This document shows positions 28,522-40,350 of a DNA stretch of 56,195 nucleotides, piece by piece; position 1 is the stretch's first letter, and each line of letters opens with the position of its first letter. Position numbers and translations under genes: made by a program. Source of the DNA: Pokkaliibacter plantistimulans (lineage in GTDB: Bacteria > Pseudomonadota > Gammaproteobacteria > Pseudomonadales > Balneatricaceae); NCBI RefSeq assembly GCF_003194385.1, contig NZ_LAPT01000024.1, positions 1 to 56,195 on the forward strand, given 5' to 3'. The notes under the pieces were generated by a model. The model was not told where the DNA came from, made no database searches, and worked only from the letters and a program-made list of their open reading frames with translations.

Positions 28522-30159
28522 ATGAGCCATCAAACGGACGTGCTGCATCGCTTTGGGCTGAGATACAATCCCTTTGTGGATGAGATCATGCCCGAGGATG
28601 CTTTTCTGACTGATCAACGCAGTCAGTTACTGGATAAACTCAGTCATCTTAGTCGCTACAGCCAGTTTGTGCTGGTGGTGTCCGGTGCGCACGGCATCGG
28701 TAAAAGCACTTTCCTCAATCAGTTACTGCCCGGCAGCGATCCAGTGATGCGCCCGGTTGTGTTGCGCTTGCAGCATGAGACCGGACCTGCGCAGATGGTG
28801 ACCAGTCTGGTTCAGGCGGCGCGGGTCGATCTCGATGGTGAAGTACATTTCGAGGCGCAGGTTCAGGCGTTGCAACAGCATGCACTGATGCTGCGTGAGC
28901 TGAATCGCATGATGCTGATTCTGATCGATGATGCTGAGCTGTTGACCGATGCAGCACTCGACGTATTGTTCACCCGCTTGATGCAGACGCCTGACCCGGC
29001 TGCCAGCCCTCATATTATCCTGCTCGGTCAACCAGACATGCTTGGTCGGCTGGGTAGCCCACGTTTGCAGTCGGTACTTGCGGGTCGAAGCCATCATGCA
29101 GCACTGGATGCCCTGAATCTGGATGAGACCGAGGCCTATATTCGTCACCGTATGGAGCTGGCGGGTTTGCATGGTGAGGTGCCTTTCACCATGGCGAACT
29201 ACAGTCGTATTCACCAGCTGTCAGGTGGCAACCCCGCACAGATTAACCGTATTGCGCAGGCCATGCTGATGGAGCTGGGCGGTGCCGCCGCTCAGGCTTC
29301 GGGTCGCAGCCGTGCTACCGTCAACCCCGCTGCCGCAGCAGTCAGCTCCTTGAGCCGGCTGCAATTGCCATGGATGCATATTGCTGCTGTAACTATTCTG
29401 GTGCTGACCATAGGTGGGGCTTTTCTGCTGAGCGATGGCAAGAGTGCTGACGAGCAGCAGGTCGCCTTGAACCAGCAGGTGCAAATTCCCTTGCCCAGCG
29501 GTATCGCACCTGCAACGACGACCGCTGAGCCGACGCAGGCGGGTGCGGCTACCGTGGCGCCAGCGCCTGCTGCGCCCCCCACCCCTGAATCTCCACTGAG
29601 TCTTTCTGAGCGACTGGCATTGCAGGAAGCGAAGTTGGGTATCAACAATGGTCAGGATGACACAATGCCTCCGCCTGATAGCGCTGTTGATCAGATTCCG
29701 GTTCCCGTTGCACCTGCGCAGGTACAAAGCACACCTGTACAACCAGCTCAGGTTGCCAAGCCAGTACAGCCTAGCAAGCCCGTGGTCGCGGCTCCTCCGA
29801 AGGTTGAACAGCCTGTACGTCAGGCGACTCCGACCGTAGCGGCCAAACCTGCGTCAGGTGGCAGCGCCTATCGCCGGGATGCCATGGTCAAGGGATGGAA
29901 TCCCGGGGGCTATACCCTGCAAATGTTGGGGTCTCGCAGTGAGCAAGGGGCTATTGATTTTATTCGTCAGAATGGCGGAGCGAATGAGTTCTCCTACTTC
30001 CAGACAGAATACAAAGGGCAGCCCTGGTATGTTGTCGTATACGGTGAGTATGCCTCGCGGGATGCTGCTCAGACCGCTGCCAACCGTTTACCGGCTAGTC
30101 TGCAGAAGCAAAAGCCCTGGCCCCGCTCTATTCGCGGAGTGCAGCAGGAAATCAAATAA
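28522..30159 (+). CDS. damX: DamX-like AAA ATPase / SPOR-domain protein
   Basis: 545 aa. The N-terminal ExeA-like AAA domain (about 1-260) keeps a Walker A SGAHGIGKST (about 54) and a Walker B-like LILIDDAEL (about 135). One membrane segment (about 285-303), a long Pro/Ala/Gln-rich periplasmic linker (about 320-450) and a C-terminal SPOR domain (about 463-543, YTLQMLGSRSEQGAIDFI). SPOR domains localise to the division septum; DamX affects cell division in E. coli. 38 bp after aroB. Confidence 0.9.
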   Translation: MSHQTDVLHRFGLRYNPFVDEIMPEDAFLTDQRSQLLDKLSHLSRYSQFVLVVSGAHGIGKSTFLNQLLPGSDPVMRPVVLRLQHETGPAQMVTSLVQAARVDLDGEVHFEAQVQALQQHALMLRELNRMMLILIDDAELLTDAALDVLFTRLMQTPDPAASPHIILLGQPDMLGRLGSPRLQSVLAGRSHHAALDALNLDETEAYIRHRMELAGLHGEVPFTMANYSRIHQLSGGNPAQINRIAQAMLMELGGAAAQASGRSRATVNPAAAAVSSLSRLQLPWMHIAAVTILVLTIGGAFLLSDGKSADEQQVALNQQVQIPLPSGIAPATTTAEPTQAGAATVAPAPAAPPTPESPLSLSERLALQEAKLGINNGQDDTMPPPDSAVDQIPVPVAPAQVQSTPVQPAQVAKPVQPSKPVVAAPPKVEQPVRQATPTVAAKPASGGSAYRRDAMVKGWNPGGYTLQMLGSRSEQGAIDFIRQNGGANEFSYFQTEYKGQPWYVVVYGEYASRDAAQTAANRLPASLQKQKPWPRSIRGVQQEIK

Positions 30160-30160
30160 A

Positions 30161-30195
30161 GCAAAAAAGGTTGCTCTTCTGGCAACCTTTTTTGC
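30161..30195 (+). terminator. Rho-independent terminator of the pil-aro-damX operon
   Basis: 14-bp perfect arms gcaaaaaaggttgc / gcaaccttttttgc (30161-30174, 30182-30195), loop tcttctg; the 3' arm carries T6. Starts at the damX stop codon. Confidence 0.92.
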
Positions 30196-30867
30196 TATTG
30201 CTATATATGGATAGCGGTTTGGTGCAACCAGGTTTTTTGGGCATCCTTTAACTGGTTTATTTGTTCTATCCGTATTCCGAAGAATAGTTCTTGTAGAGTG
30301 ATAAATAGACTAATAGTTGCTCTTTTTTAGTTGCTCTTTTTGCTGAAATTGCAGAAATGAATGTTATTACAGCAGTGCTCGTAAGAGTCGACAGTATTCC
30401 TTTTTATTATTTACTGAAGGAATTGATCGTTCGGGTGAATAAAAGTCACTAATCGTCACTGTGGTGCTGGTGAGCACAGGCGTCATCATGGTGCAGAGTG
30501 AGTCAGCTTGGGGCATGCTTTGTTGGTTACCGGCAGATATCGAAGGTAAATATTTCGCGCTTAATTCAACAGGCGTTAAATATTTCATATATGCGACCGC
30601 AATTTTGTTTTGTTTATTAGACTAATGGCCAATTGGCATTCAACTTGCTGAATTTTTTCAGTCTTCTCACTTGCTCCTGCAAAAAAATCCTTGCTAGGAT
30701 GTTTATCCTTTTGCCCATTGTCTGTGCTAAAAATCGAGAGACACATCTCAACGCAGGCAGCACCTATCATCAGAACCGTCAGCTAATAAGACAGTCGATG
30801 AAATCCTCAGGGCGCAATAACTAGAACGATATCTGATATACAGAACGATACTCAGTGAGATTGGCTT
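30196..30867. other. Long AT-rich gene-free region upstream of gltB
   Basis: 672 bp, clearly AT-richer than the flanks. It contains a 14-bp tandem duplication (agttgctctttttt at 30315-30328, repeated 30329-30341) and two agaacgata copies near gltB. Short open frames exist on both strands (for example minus 30367-30588, 73 codons) but none has a ribosome site or recognisable similarity. Presumably the gltBD regulatory region; no strong promoter recognised. Confidence 0.5.
30823..30850 (+). promoter_or_regulatory. Direct repeat agaacgata upstream of gltB
   Basis: Two identical 9-mers, agaacgata at 30823-30831 and 30842-30850, start-to-start 19 bp (about two helical turns), 17 bp before the gltB start. 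Could be a regulator-binding pair; no regulator identified. Confidence 0.3.
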
Positions 30868-33800
30868 ATGAAGACAGGTTTGTACAACGCAGCAGAGTTT
30901 AAAGATAACTGCGGCTTTGGTCTCATGGCTCATCTGAAAGGAAAGCCCAGCCACGAAGTGCTGCAACGTTCCATCGAGGCCTTGGCCTGCATGACCCACC
31001 GTGGTGGTATTGCAGCCGATGGCAAGACCGGTGACGGCTGCGGTCTGCTGTTGCAGAAACCAGACGGTTTTCTGCGTGCAGTAGCCAAAGAGCAATTCGG
31101 GGTCAGCTTGTCTGCTCAGTATGGCGTGGGCATGGTGTTTCTCTCGCAGGATCCGGCCAAAGCCGAGATTGCTCGCGACATAATGAATGCCAACATCAGA
31201 AAGCATGGCTTGCGTCTGATTGGCTGGCGTCAGGTACCTATTGATCCCTCTTGCCTGGGTACTATTGCGCAATCCTGTCTGCCCCGTATCGAGCAGGTAT
31301 TTGTCGACTCCGACTGCCGTAGTGAGCAGGAGCTGAACATTCGTCTGTTCCTGGCCCGTCGTCAGACCGCCAGCCAGCTGCTGGGCAAGGATCCTGACTA
31401 CTACTGCTGCTCCATGTCTGCCAGCGTGCTGTCCTACAAAGGGCTGATGATGCCGGCGGATTTGCCCGTGTTCTATAAAGACCTGGGCGATAAGCGACTG
31501 GAAACCTCCATCTGTACTTTCCACCAGCGCTTCTCCACCAACACCCTGCCACGCTGGCCGCTGGCGCAGCCTTTCCGTGTGATGGCGCACAACGGTGAAA
31601 TCAACACCATCGAGGGTAACCGTAACTGGGCCCGTGCGCGGGTATCCAAGTTCACCTGCGAAGCTATTCCTGACTTCAGCGAGATCGAACCGGTGGTCAA
31701 CACCCACGGTTCAGACTCTTCCACGCTGGATAACATGCTGGAAATCCTCATGATCGGTGGCATGGATATCTTCCGTGCCGTACGCATGCTGATTCCGCCA
31801 GCATGGCAGAACTGGGAGACTATGGATCCCGATCTGCGTGCTTTCTATGAATACAACTCCATGCACATGGAGCCCTGGGACGGTCCTGCGGGGATCGTGC
31901 TGAACACTGGTCGTCATGCGATCTGTATGCTTGACCGTAATGGCCTGCGTCCGTCGCGCTGGGTACTGACCAAGAACGACCTGTTCTGCTGTGCCTCCGA
32001 GATCGGCGTATACGATTACAACCCTGAAGACGTCGTGGCCAAAGGCCGTGTCGGGCCGGGCCGTATCGTTGCGGTGGACACCAGCACAGGAGAGATCCTC
32101 GAGTCCGAGGACATCGACAACCGACTGAAAGTACGTCAGCCCTATCGCAAATGGCTGCGTGAGAACGCACTGCGTATCGAAGGCCTGTTGACCGATGCCG
32201 ATCAGGCTTTTGAAGACTTCGACGCTGATGAACTGAAGACCTACATGAAGCAGTTCCACGTCACCTTCGAAGAACGTGACCAGATTCTGCGACCTCTGGC
32301 TGAAACCGGTATGGAAGCCGTAGGTTCCATGGGTGATGACACGCCGATGGCGGTACTGTCGTCTAAGACCCGTGTGCTCTATGACTTCTTCCGTCAGCAG
32401 TTTGCTCAGGTAACCAACCCTCCCATCGACCCGCTGCGTGAAGCGGTGGTAATGTCACTGGATACCTGCCTCGGCCCGGAAAAGAACGTTTTCGTTGAGC
32501 TGCCTGATCACGCCAACCGCATCAAGCTGTCCTCGCCGGTGCTGTCGGCGAAGAAATTTGCTCGGCTGCTGCACATGGACCGCCCCGGCTATGGCGTGAA
32601 GAAGCTGATGCTGCATTACGATCCTGCCCAGACCTCGTTGCAGGCAGCGGTCGAACAGCTGTGCAAAGACGCCGAAGTGACCGTCCGTGACGAAGGCACT
32701 GTGCTGCTGATTCTGTCGGATCGTGATATCGAGAAGGGCAAGCTACCCATCCATGCCTTGATGGCGACGGGCGCAGTCCATCATTACCTGACCGAGAAAG
32801 GTCTGCGTTGTGACTGTAACCTGATCATCGACACGGCGACGGCACGTGATACCCATCACTTTGCCTGTCTGATTGGCTTTGGTGCGTCAGCGGTGTATCC
32901 CTACCTGAGCTACCGGGTGATCAATGACATGATCAGCCAGGGTACAGTGCTGGGCAATCCGGTGGACTGTCACCGCAACTATCGCAAGGGTATCAACAAG
33001 GGCCTGATGAAAATCATGTCCAAGATGGGTATCTCCAGCATCGCCTCCTATCGTGGCGCGCAGCTGTTTGAAGCGGTGGGTGTTGGTAGCGATGTGGTGG
33101 GAATGTGCTTCAAAGGGGTGCCGAGCCGTATCGAAGGTGCGCGCTTTGAACACTTCCAGCAGGAAACCCAGCAGCTGCACGATGTGGCCTGGACCCTGCG
33201 CAAGCCGATTGCTCATGGCGGTCTGCTCAAGCATCACCACGAAGGCGAATACCATGCCTTCAACCCTGATGTAGTCAAATACCTGCAACAGGCTGTGGAG
33301 TCTGGCGACTACAGCGTTTATCGAGATTACGCCGGTCTGGTCAATGGCCGTGGCGTGGCGACGATCCGTGATCTGCTGAAACTGAAGGCGGATGTCACCC
33401 CGATTCCTCTGGAAGAAGTGGAGCCGATCGAAGCCATTCTGCGTCGTTTTGACTCTGCCGGTATGTCCCTCGGGGCGTTGTCACCCGAGGCTCACGAAGC
33501 GCTGGCTCAGGCCATGAACGAACTGGGTTGCCGCAGTAACTCCGGTGAGGGTGGCGAAGACCCTGCGCGTCACGGCACGATTCGCCGCTCCAAAATCAAG
33601 CAGATTGCTTCGGGCCGTTTTGGTGTGACTCCAGAGTATCTGGTGAATGCTGAAGTGCTGCAGATCAAGGTGGCTCAGGGTGCCAAGCCCGGTGAAGGTG
33701 GCCAGTTGCCCGGTGGTAAGGTTAACGATCTGATCGCACGCCTGCGCTATTCCGTCCCCGGCGTGACGCTGATTTCGCCACCACCGCACCATGACATCTA

Positions 33801-35325
33801 CTCTATCGAAGACCTGGCGCAGCTGATTTTTGATCTCAAGCAGGTCAACCCTGAAGCGCTGGTATCCGTGAAGCTGGTATCGCGTCCTGGCGTTGGCACC
33901 ATCGCTGCCGGTGTGGCCAAAACCTACGCCGATCTGATCACTATTTCCGGTTATGACGGCGGCACCGCCGCCAGCCCTATTACCTCTATTCGCTATGCCG
34001 GTTCACCGTGGGAACTGGGTCTGGCGGAAACCCATCAGACCCTGCGTGGCAACGACCTGCGTGGCAAGGTGCGGGTACAGACAGACGGTGGTCTGAAGAC
34101 CGGTCTGGACGTGGTCAAGGCGGCCATGCTGGGTGCCGAGAGCTTTGGTTTCGGTACCACGCCGATGGTAGCGATGGGCTGTAAATACCTGAAAATCTGT
34201 CACCTCAACAACTGTGCGACCGGTGTGGCCACCCAGAACCAGTCACTGCGTGACAAGCATTTCCGCGGCACCGTGGAAATGGTGAAGCACTTCTTCCGCT
34301 TTGTCGCCATGGAAACCCGTGAGTGGATGGCCCAGGTCGGTGTGCGCACACTGGAAGAGCTGGTGGGTCGTGTTGATCTGCTGGAAGCCCATGCCGGTCT
34401 GACCGACAAGCATGCCGCACTGGATCTGTCGCCCATCCTCTCGGACGGTGGTGTACCTGCTGACAAGCCTCATACCTGTCAGCTGGAACGTAACGAACCG
34501 TTTGATGCAGGTGTGCTGAATAGTCAGATGCTGGAAGCGGCCAAAGCGGCCATTGAAGGTAAGCTGGGCGGTGAGTTCGACTTTGTCACCACCAACTGCG
34601 ACCGTTCACTGGGTGCCCGTACCTCCGGTTATATTGCCCGCCACCACGGCAACCAGGGCATGGCCTCTGCGCCCATCCGTTTCAACTTCAAAGGGGTGGC
34701 TGGCCAGTCCTTCGGGGTATGGAACGCCGGTGGTCAGGAGTTGTATCTCGAAGGTGATGCCAACGACTACGTGGGCAAGGGGATGACCGGCGGCAAGCTG
34801 GTGATTCGTCCGCCCAGGGAAAGCACCTTCGCTTCGCAGGAAACCTCCATAGTAGGTAACACCTGTCTGTACGGTGCGACTGGCGGTAAGCTGTTTGCTG
34901 CGGGTTGCGCTGGTGAGCGTTTCGCTGTGCGTAACTCCGGTGCTCATGCCGTTATCGAAGGTGCCGGTGATCACTGCTGTGAATACATGACAGGTGGTCT
35001 GGTGGTGGTGCTGGGTGAAACCGGGTTCAACTTCGGTGCAGGTATGACCGGTGGTTTTGCCTATGTACTGGATCAGGACCGCAGTTTCGTCGACAAGTAC
35101 AACCATGAGCTGGTGGATATTCACCGTATTGCCAACGAAAGCATGGAACAGTATCGAGGCCACCTGCGCAGCGTACTGGAAGAGTATGTAGCGGAAACCC
35201 AGAGTGCCTGGGGTCAGCATATCCTCGACGAGTTCGACACCTTTATCGAACGTTTCTGGCTGGTCAAACCCAAGGCGGCCGGCCTTGGACAGCTGCTGAC
35301 CCAGGTCCGCAGCCGTCCTGAATAA
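30868..35325 (+). CDS. gltB: Glutamate synthase (NADPH) large subunit
   Basis: 1485 aa, full length. The N-terminal class II glutamine amidotransferase begins, after a 14-residue propeptide, at the nucleophile in DNCGFG (C15). The central domain (about 440-740) is followed by the FMN-binding synthase domain (about 830-1190) with the 3Fe-4S cysteines [12 protein letters not shown] (about 1108-1119), and the beta-helical GXGXG domain (about 1240-1440). Makes two glutamates from glutamine and 2-oxoglutarate. gltD follows after 115 bp. Confidence 0.98.
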   Translation: MKTGLYNAAEFKDNCGFGLMAHLKGKPSHEVLQRSIEALACMTHRGGIAADGKTGDGCGLLLQKPDGFLRAVAKEQFGVSLSAQYGVGMVFLSQDPAKAEIARDIMNANIRKHGLRLIGWRQVPIDPSCLGTIAQSCLPRIEQVFVDSDCRSEQELNIRLFLARRQTASQLLGKDPDYYCCSMSASVLSYKGLMMPADLPVFYKDLGDKRLETSICTFHQRFSTNTLPRWPLAQPFRVMAHNGEINTIEGNRNWARARVSKFTCEAIPDFSEIEPVVNTHGSDSSTLDNMLEILMIGGMDIFRAVRMLIPPAWQNWETMDPDLRAFYEYNSMHMEPWDGPAGIVLNTGRHAICMLDRNGLRPSRWVLTKNDLFCCASEIGVYDYNPEDVVAKGRVGPGRIVAVDTSTGEILESEDIDNRLKVRQPYRKWLRENALRIEGLLTDADQAFEDFDADELKTYMKQFHVTFEERDQILRPLAETGMEAVGSMGDDTPMAVLSSKTRVLYDFFRQQFAQVTNPPIDPLREAVVMSLDTCLGPEKNVFVELPDHANRIKLSSPVLSAKKFARLLHMDRPGYGVKKLMLHYDPAQTSLQAAVEQLCKDAEVTVRDEGTVLLILSDRDIEKGKLPIHALMATGAVHHYLTEKGLRCDCNLIIDTATARDTHHFACLIGFGASAVYPYLSYRVINDMISQGTVLGNPVDCHRNYRKGINKGLMKIMSKMGISSIASYRGAQLFEAVGVGSDVVGMCFKGVPSRIEGARFEHFQQETQQLHDVAWTLRKPIAHGGLLKHHHEGEYHAFNPDVVKYLQQAVESGDYSVYRDYAGLVNGRGVATIRDLLKLKADVTPIPLEEVEPIEAILRRFDSAGMSLGALSPEAHEALAQAMNELGCRSNSGEGGEDPARHGTIRRSKIKQIASGRFGVTPEYLVNAEVLQIKVAQGAKPGEGGQLPGGKVNDLIARLRYSVPGVTLISPPPHHDIYSIEDLAQLIFDLKQVNPEALVSVKLVSRPGVGTIAAGVAKTYADLITISGYDGGTAASPITSIRYAGSPWELGLAETHQTLRGNDLRGKVRVQTDGGLKTGLDVVKAAMLGAESFGFGTTPMVAMGCKYLKICHLNNCATGVATQNQSLRDKHFRGTVEMVKHFFRFVAMETREWMAQVGVRTLEELVGRVDLLEAHAGLTDKHAALDLSPILSDGGVPADKPHTCQLERNEPFDAGVLNSQMLEAAKAAIEGKLGGEFDFVTTNCDRSLGARTSGYIARHHGNQGMASAPIRFNFKGVAGQSFGVWNAGGQELYLEGDANDYVGKGMTGGKLVIRPPRESTFASQETSIVGNTCLYGATGGKLFAAGCAGERFAVRNSGAHAVIEGAGDHCCEYMTGGLVVVLGETGFNFGAGMTGGFAYVLDQDRSFVDKYNHELVDIHRIANESMEQYRGHLRSVLEEYVAETQSAWGQHILDEFDTFIERFWLVKPKAAGLGQLLTQVRSRPE

Positions 35326-35428
35326 TACGCCCTGTCAGTAGGTGACCGGAGTGTGCTCCGGCCACCGCAGGGTACAGAATCGACGTGATTAAAAGGGACT
35401 GGCCCGTGTGCCTGTTCCGCAGTAATGA

Positions 35429-36871
<1,443 letters not shown>

Positions 36872-36921
36872 CGCCCCGTTTCTGCTACTGTCGCGCAGGT
36901 AACACCTGTGTGACGCAAACG

Positions 36922-36947
36922 ACCCTCCCGCCTTCAGGCCGGAGGGT
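36922..36947 (+). terminator. Rho-independent terminator of gltBD
   Basis: 12-base arms with one C-C mismatch (accctcccgcct / aggccggagggt), 2-base loop, followed by ttttttgtttt. Confidence 0.88.
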
Positions 36948-36990
36948 TTTTTGTTTTGTTTCAGTGGTCAGAGTGTCTAATTACAAGATT

Positions 36991-37000
36991 GAAACGTTTC
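36991..37000. promoter_or_regulatory. Palindrome gaaacgtttc upstream of ald (LacI-family-like operator)
   Basis: Perfect 10-bp palindrome centred on CG, in the context ttgaaacgtttcgg, 183 bp before the ald start. It resembles LacI/GalR-family operators (AAACGTTT core). No such regulator is in the window. The rest of 36948-37183 holds nothing else I recognise. Confidence 0.3.
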
Positions 37001-37183
37001 GGCGTTGCGATACTTCGAACTTGCTGCCTCTATCGATGGTTATTAGCCAGCTGAATTTGCTGAAAAAGAGCGAAACTACGGTAAAAAATCTGGATGGGGC
37101 GGTGCTAGGCTGGTCAATAGCCCTAGTAGTCTGCAATGACGGATAGGGGCTCCTGAACAACAATAATCACCAGGAGACCAGCC

Positions 37184-38296
37184 ATGCTTGTCGGCATACC
37201 CAAAGAAATCAAAAACCATGAATACCGTATCGGCATGACCCCGGCAGGGGTGCGTGAACTGGTGGCTGCCGGCCATCAGGTGCTGATCGAACATAACGGC
37301 GGCGCCGCTATCGGTCTGACCGATGCAATGTACGAAGCCGCCGGTGCCAGTATTGTCGATACCGCGCAGGAAGTGTTTTCCCGTGCTGAGCTGATCGTCA
37401 AGGTTAAGGAACCACAGCCCATCGAATGCCGCATGCTCAGTCCGGGGCAGGTGCTGTTTACCTACCTGCATCTGGCGCCTGATCCCGAGCAGGCCCGGCT
37501 GCTGATCGAGTCCCAGGCCATCGCTATCGCCTACGAAACCGTCACCGACAGCCATCATGGCCTGCCACTGCTGGCACCCATGAGTGAGGTGGCGGGCCGC
37601 ATGGCGATACAGGCCGGGGCCCACTGTCTGGAAAAGGCACAGGGTGGGCTGGGCATGTTGCTGGGTGGGGTGCCCGGTGTGGCGCCTGCTAAAGTGGTGG
37701 TCATCGGCGGCGGTGTGGTCGGCACCAATGCGGCGCGGATGGCACTGGGACTGGGGGCGGATGTGACCATTCTCGATCGTTCCCTGACCCGCCTGAAGGA
37801 ACTGGACGCGCTGTACGGCCCGGCGCTCAAGACCCTGTACTCGACCACAGAAACGCTGGAGCAGGAAGTCACCGCAGCAGATCTGGTGATCGGTGCGGTG
37901 CTGATTCCCGGTGCTGCGGCGCCAAAGCTGGTCACCCGCGCCATGCTGGGCAGGATGAAGAAAGGAGCGGTACTGGTGGATGTGGCGATCGATCAGGGCG
38001 GCTGCTTTGAAACTTCGCGGGCCACGACCCATCAGCAACCCACTTATGTCGAGGAAGGCGTGATCCATTACTGCGTGGCCAATATGCCCGGCGGTGTGGC
38101 CCGGACGTCCACCTTTGCCCTGACCAACGCCACTCTGCCCTATGTACTGGCACTGGCCAGCAAGGGCTATCGGCAGGCATTGCAGGATGATGTGCACTTC
38201 CGCAATGGTCTGAATATCCACCGTGGGCAGGTGACGCATCAGGCGGTAGCGCGGGCACTGGGGTATGGATATGTGCCAGCGGCAGAGGTGATCTGA
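37184..38296 (+). CDS. ald: Alanine dehydrogenase
   Basis: 370 aa. NAD-dependent reversible deamination of L-alanine to pyruvate and ammonia. Family start [22 protein letters not shown] split by K/E-rich turns; catalytic Lys/His region (KVKEPQPIE about 75, FTYLHLAPD about 93); nucleotide fold [17 protein letters not shown] (about 170); C-terminal [21 protein letters not shown] ribosome site. Beside GOGAT it fits ammonia/amino-acid nitrogen balance. Confidence 0.96.
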   Translation: MLVGIPKEIKNHEYRIGMTPAGVRELVAAGHQVLIEHNGGAAIGLTDAMYEAAGASIVDTAQEVFSRAELIVKVKEPQPIECRMLSPGQVLFTYLHLAPDPEQARLLIESQAIAIAYETVTDSHHGLPLLAPMSEVAGRMAIQAGAHCLEKAQGGLGMLLGGVPGVAPAKVVVIGGGVVGTNAARMALGLGADVTILDRSLTRLKELDALYGPALKTLYSTTETLEQEVTAADLVIGAVLIPGAAAPKLVTRAMLGRMKKGAVLVDVAIDQGGCFETSRATTHQQPTYVEEGVIHYCVANMPGGVARTSTFALTNATLPYVLALASKGYRQALQDDVHFRNGLNIHRGQVTHQAVARALGYGYVPAAEVI

Positions 38297-38337
38297 GTGC
38301 CCCCATAACCTAGGAGCCCTCTGAACGCTGAGCAGAC

Positions 38338-38375
38338 AAAACGGCCCGGAATGGCAGAGACACCCGGGCCGTTTT
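38338..38375. terminator. Bidirectional terminator between ald and the metal ATPase gene
   Basis: 12-bp arms aaaacggcccgg / ccgggccgtttt (38338-38349, 38364-38375), 14-base loop, T4/A4 flanks on both strands. Serves both convergent genes. Confidence 0.85.
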
Positions 38376-38379
38376 CATA

Positions 38380-40350
38380 TCAGGGACTACGGACCGTCTG
38401 CTCTGAGTCGTGTAGTGGTTCATGAATCCGCAATAGTCGTCCGGCGTTCCCCAGCACAAACAGGGTGCTGAGGTTGTGCAGCACGGCGGCCAGCAGCGCG
38501 CCCGAGGCGCCCAGCCAGCCCATGGCGGCACAGGCGACGATCGCCAGCGTCCAGCCCAGACCGACAATGACATTGACCAGCAGGGTATGACGGCAGCGAC
38601 GGCTGAGGCGAATACAGCTGGCCAGTCGGCGCAGATCATTGCCGATCAGCACAATGTCAGCCGAGGCCAGTGCAATCCCAGCCGCCTGCGAGCCCATGGC
38701 CACGCCCACCACCCCGGCCTTCAACGCCAGTGAGTCATTGATACCATCGCCCACCACCAGTGGTCGCAGCCCCCGCTGCACTTCCTGCTGTACACAGTGC
38801 AACTTGTCGTGGGGCAGGGCCTGCGCCTGAATGCGGTCGATCCCCACCTCATGGGCGACAGCCGTGGCCACGCTCTGACGGTCACCGGTCAGCAGGGTCT
38901 GGTGTTGCAGGCCCAGCCGTCGCAGCTCCTGCAGAGCGCTGGCCGCCTCCGGCCTGACCCGGTCTGCCAGCAGCAGCCAGGCCAGAAACACCTCGCCCAG
39001 CGCCAGCCCGGCAACCGGGCCATCGTGCTCAGGCACTGCCGGAGTGATGATACCGAGCTGGCTAAACAGCTCCGGCCGCCCCAGTGCGGCGGGCTGACCA
39101 TGATAGTCGGCTATCACCCCCAGCCCCTGCAGCTCCCGGCAGTGCTGCAGCGCGCCGTCGTCACTGGCGGCCAGCTGACTGCAGGCACGGCTGACTGGGT
39201 GGCTGCTGCTGGCGCCGAGGGTGGCAGCAAGGCGCAGGATGCTCTGCCGTTCACCACTGAATAACTGCATATCCTGCAGATGCAGGGCGCCCAGTGTCAG
39301 GGTGCCGGTCTTGTCGAGGATCACCGAATTCACATCGGCCAGCTCCTCCAGAAACGCCGCATTGCGGATCAGCATGCCGTGGCGGGCTGCCACGACCACA
39401 CCGGCAATGGCGGTGGCCGGAGCGGACAGCACCAGTGCGCAGGGGCAGGCGGCCACCAGTACGGCGAGCATGGCCTGCACATCGTTGCTGAGGAACCAGG
39501 TCAGCGCCGCCAGTAGCAGCACCAGCGTCAGATAGCGCCCGGCGTAGCGTTCCAGCAGACGGGTAATGGGCGGTTTGCTGTGCTCGGCATCTTGCATCAG
39601 GGCGATCACCCGGCCGAGGGTGGAGGCATCGCCGGTACGGGTCACTTCAACTAGCAGCAGGCCGTCCAGATTGATGGCGCCGCCATAAACGTCGCTGCCT
39701 GCCTGTACTTCCTGGGGGACCGATTCACCGGTCAGGGGCGCGCAGTCAACGCTGGCCTGACCGCGCAGTACCCGGCCATCGGCGGCAATGCGATCACCGG
39801 CACGCACTTCGATCTGGTCGCCCGGCTGCAATTCGCTGTTATCCACTTCGCTGATCTGACCACTGCGTTCGATGCGCCGGGCCCGGCTGTGAGTCAGCTG
39901 CTGCAGCGCGGCAATGGCTTCCTGAGTACCGATGACGCTGCGCTCTTCCAGCAGATGGCCGAAGATCATGATTACCGGCAGCAGGGTGGCGGTCAGCATA
40001 TCGCCGCTGGCCCAGGCCGCCAGCATGGCCAGCGCGATCAGCTGATCGGTGACGCCGTGCAGGCTGGGATGGCGCAGACTGTGCCAGCACTCGCGCAATA
40101 CCGGCACGGCCACCAGTAACGAAGCGCAACCAAGCAGCAGCTGGCTGACGACCTGTTGTTGTGGCAGCCACCAGCGCCAGATCAGTGCCAGACACAGCAG
40201 GCCGACGGCCAGCATGGCCAGCAGCAGCTGGCGTCCGGCCTGACGTTTTTCCGCCGCAGACAGCAGTTCGCCGGGGCCGAAGTGCAGGTGATGATGATCG
40301 TGGCCATCGTGATGAGAGGCGTGGCCATGGGCGTGATGGGCAGGGCTCAT
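38380..40350 (-). CDS. P1B-type heavy-metal ATPase with His-rich N terminus
   Basis: 656 aa. The N terminus is a His-rich tail (HHAHGHASHHDGHDHHHLHF, about 4-24) instead of a CxxC HMA domain. Actuator motif TGES (about 210), metal site CPC in AACPCALVLSAP (about 298), phosphorylation DKTGTLT (about 345), an HP motif SSHPVSRA and hinge GDGINDSLALK (about 555). The last membrane segments carry HNLSTLFVLGNAGRLL; the Lys and Asp typical of ZntA at that region are not seen (Gly and His instead), so metal specificity is uncertain (Zn, Cd, Co or other). Fourth gene of an operon with three SPFH proteins, overlapping the preceding gene by ATGA. Confidence 0.88.
   Translation of the reverse strand: MSPAHHAHGHASHHDGHDHHHLHFGPGELLSAAEKRQAGRQLLLAMLAVGLLCLALIWRWWLPQQQVVSQLLLGCASLLVAVPVLRECWHSLRHPSLHGVTDQLIALAMLAAWASGDMLTATLLPVIMIFGHLLEERSVIGTQEAIAALQQLTHSRARRIERSGQISEVDNSELQPGDQIEVRAGDRIAADGRVLRGQASVDCAPLTGESVPQEVQAGSDVYGGAINLDGLLLVEVTRTGDASTLGRVIALMQDAEHSKPPITRLLERYAGRYLTLVLLLAALTWFLSNDVQAMLAVLVAACPCALVLSAPATAIAGVVVAARHGMLIRNAAFLEELADVNSVILDKTGTLTLGALHLQDMQLFSGERQSILRLAATLGASSSHPVSRACSQLAASDDGALQHCRELQGLGVIADYHGQPAALGRPELFSQLGIITPAVPEHDGPVAGLALGEVFLAWLLLADRVRPEAASALQELRRLGLQHQTLLTGDRQSVATAVAHEVGIDRIQAQALPHDKLHCVQQEVQRGLRPLVVGDGINDSLALKAGVVGVAMGSQAAGIALASADIVLIGNDLRRLASCIRLSRRCRHTLLVNVIVGLGWTLAIVACAAMGWLGASGALLAAVLHNLSTLFVLGNAGRLLRIHEPLHDSEQTVRSP

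Noticed and set aside
30367-30588. 73-codon minus-strand open frame in the gltB upstream region
   Set aside because: No ribosome site, no similarity I recognise; kept only as a note on the intergenic region.
30748-31707. 319-codon open frame on the minus strand over the gltB start
   Set aside because: Covers the conserved amidotransferase domain of gltB in antisense; nothing recognisable.
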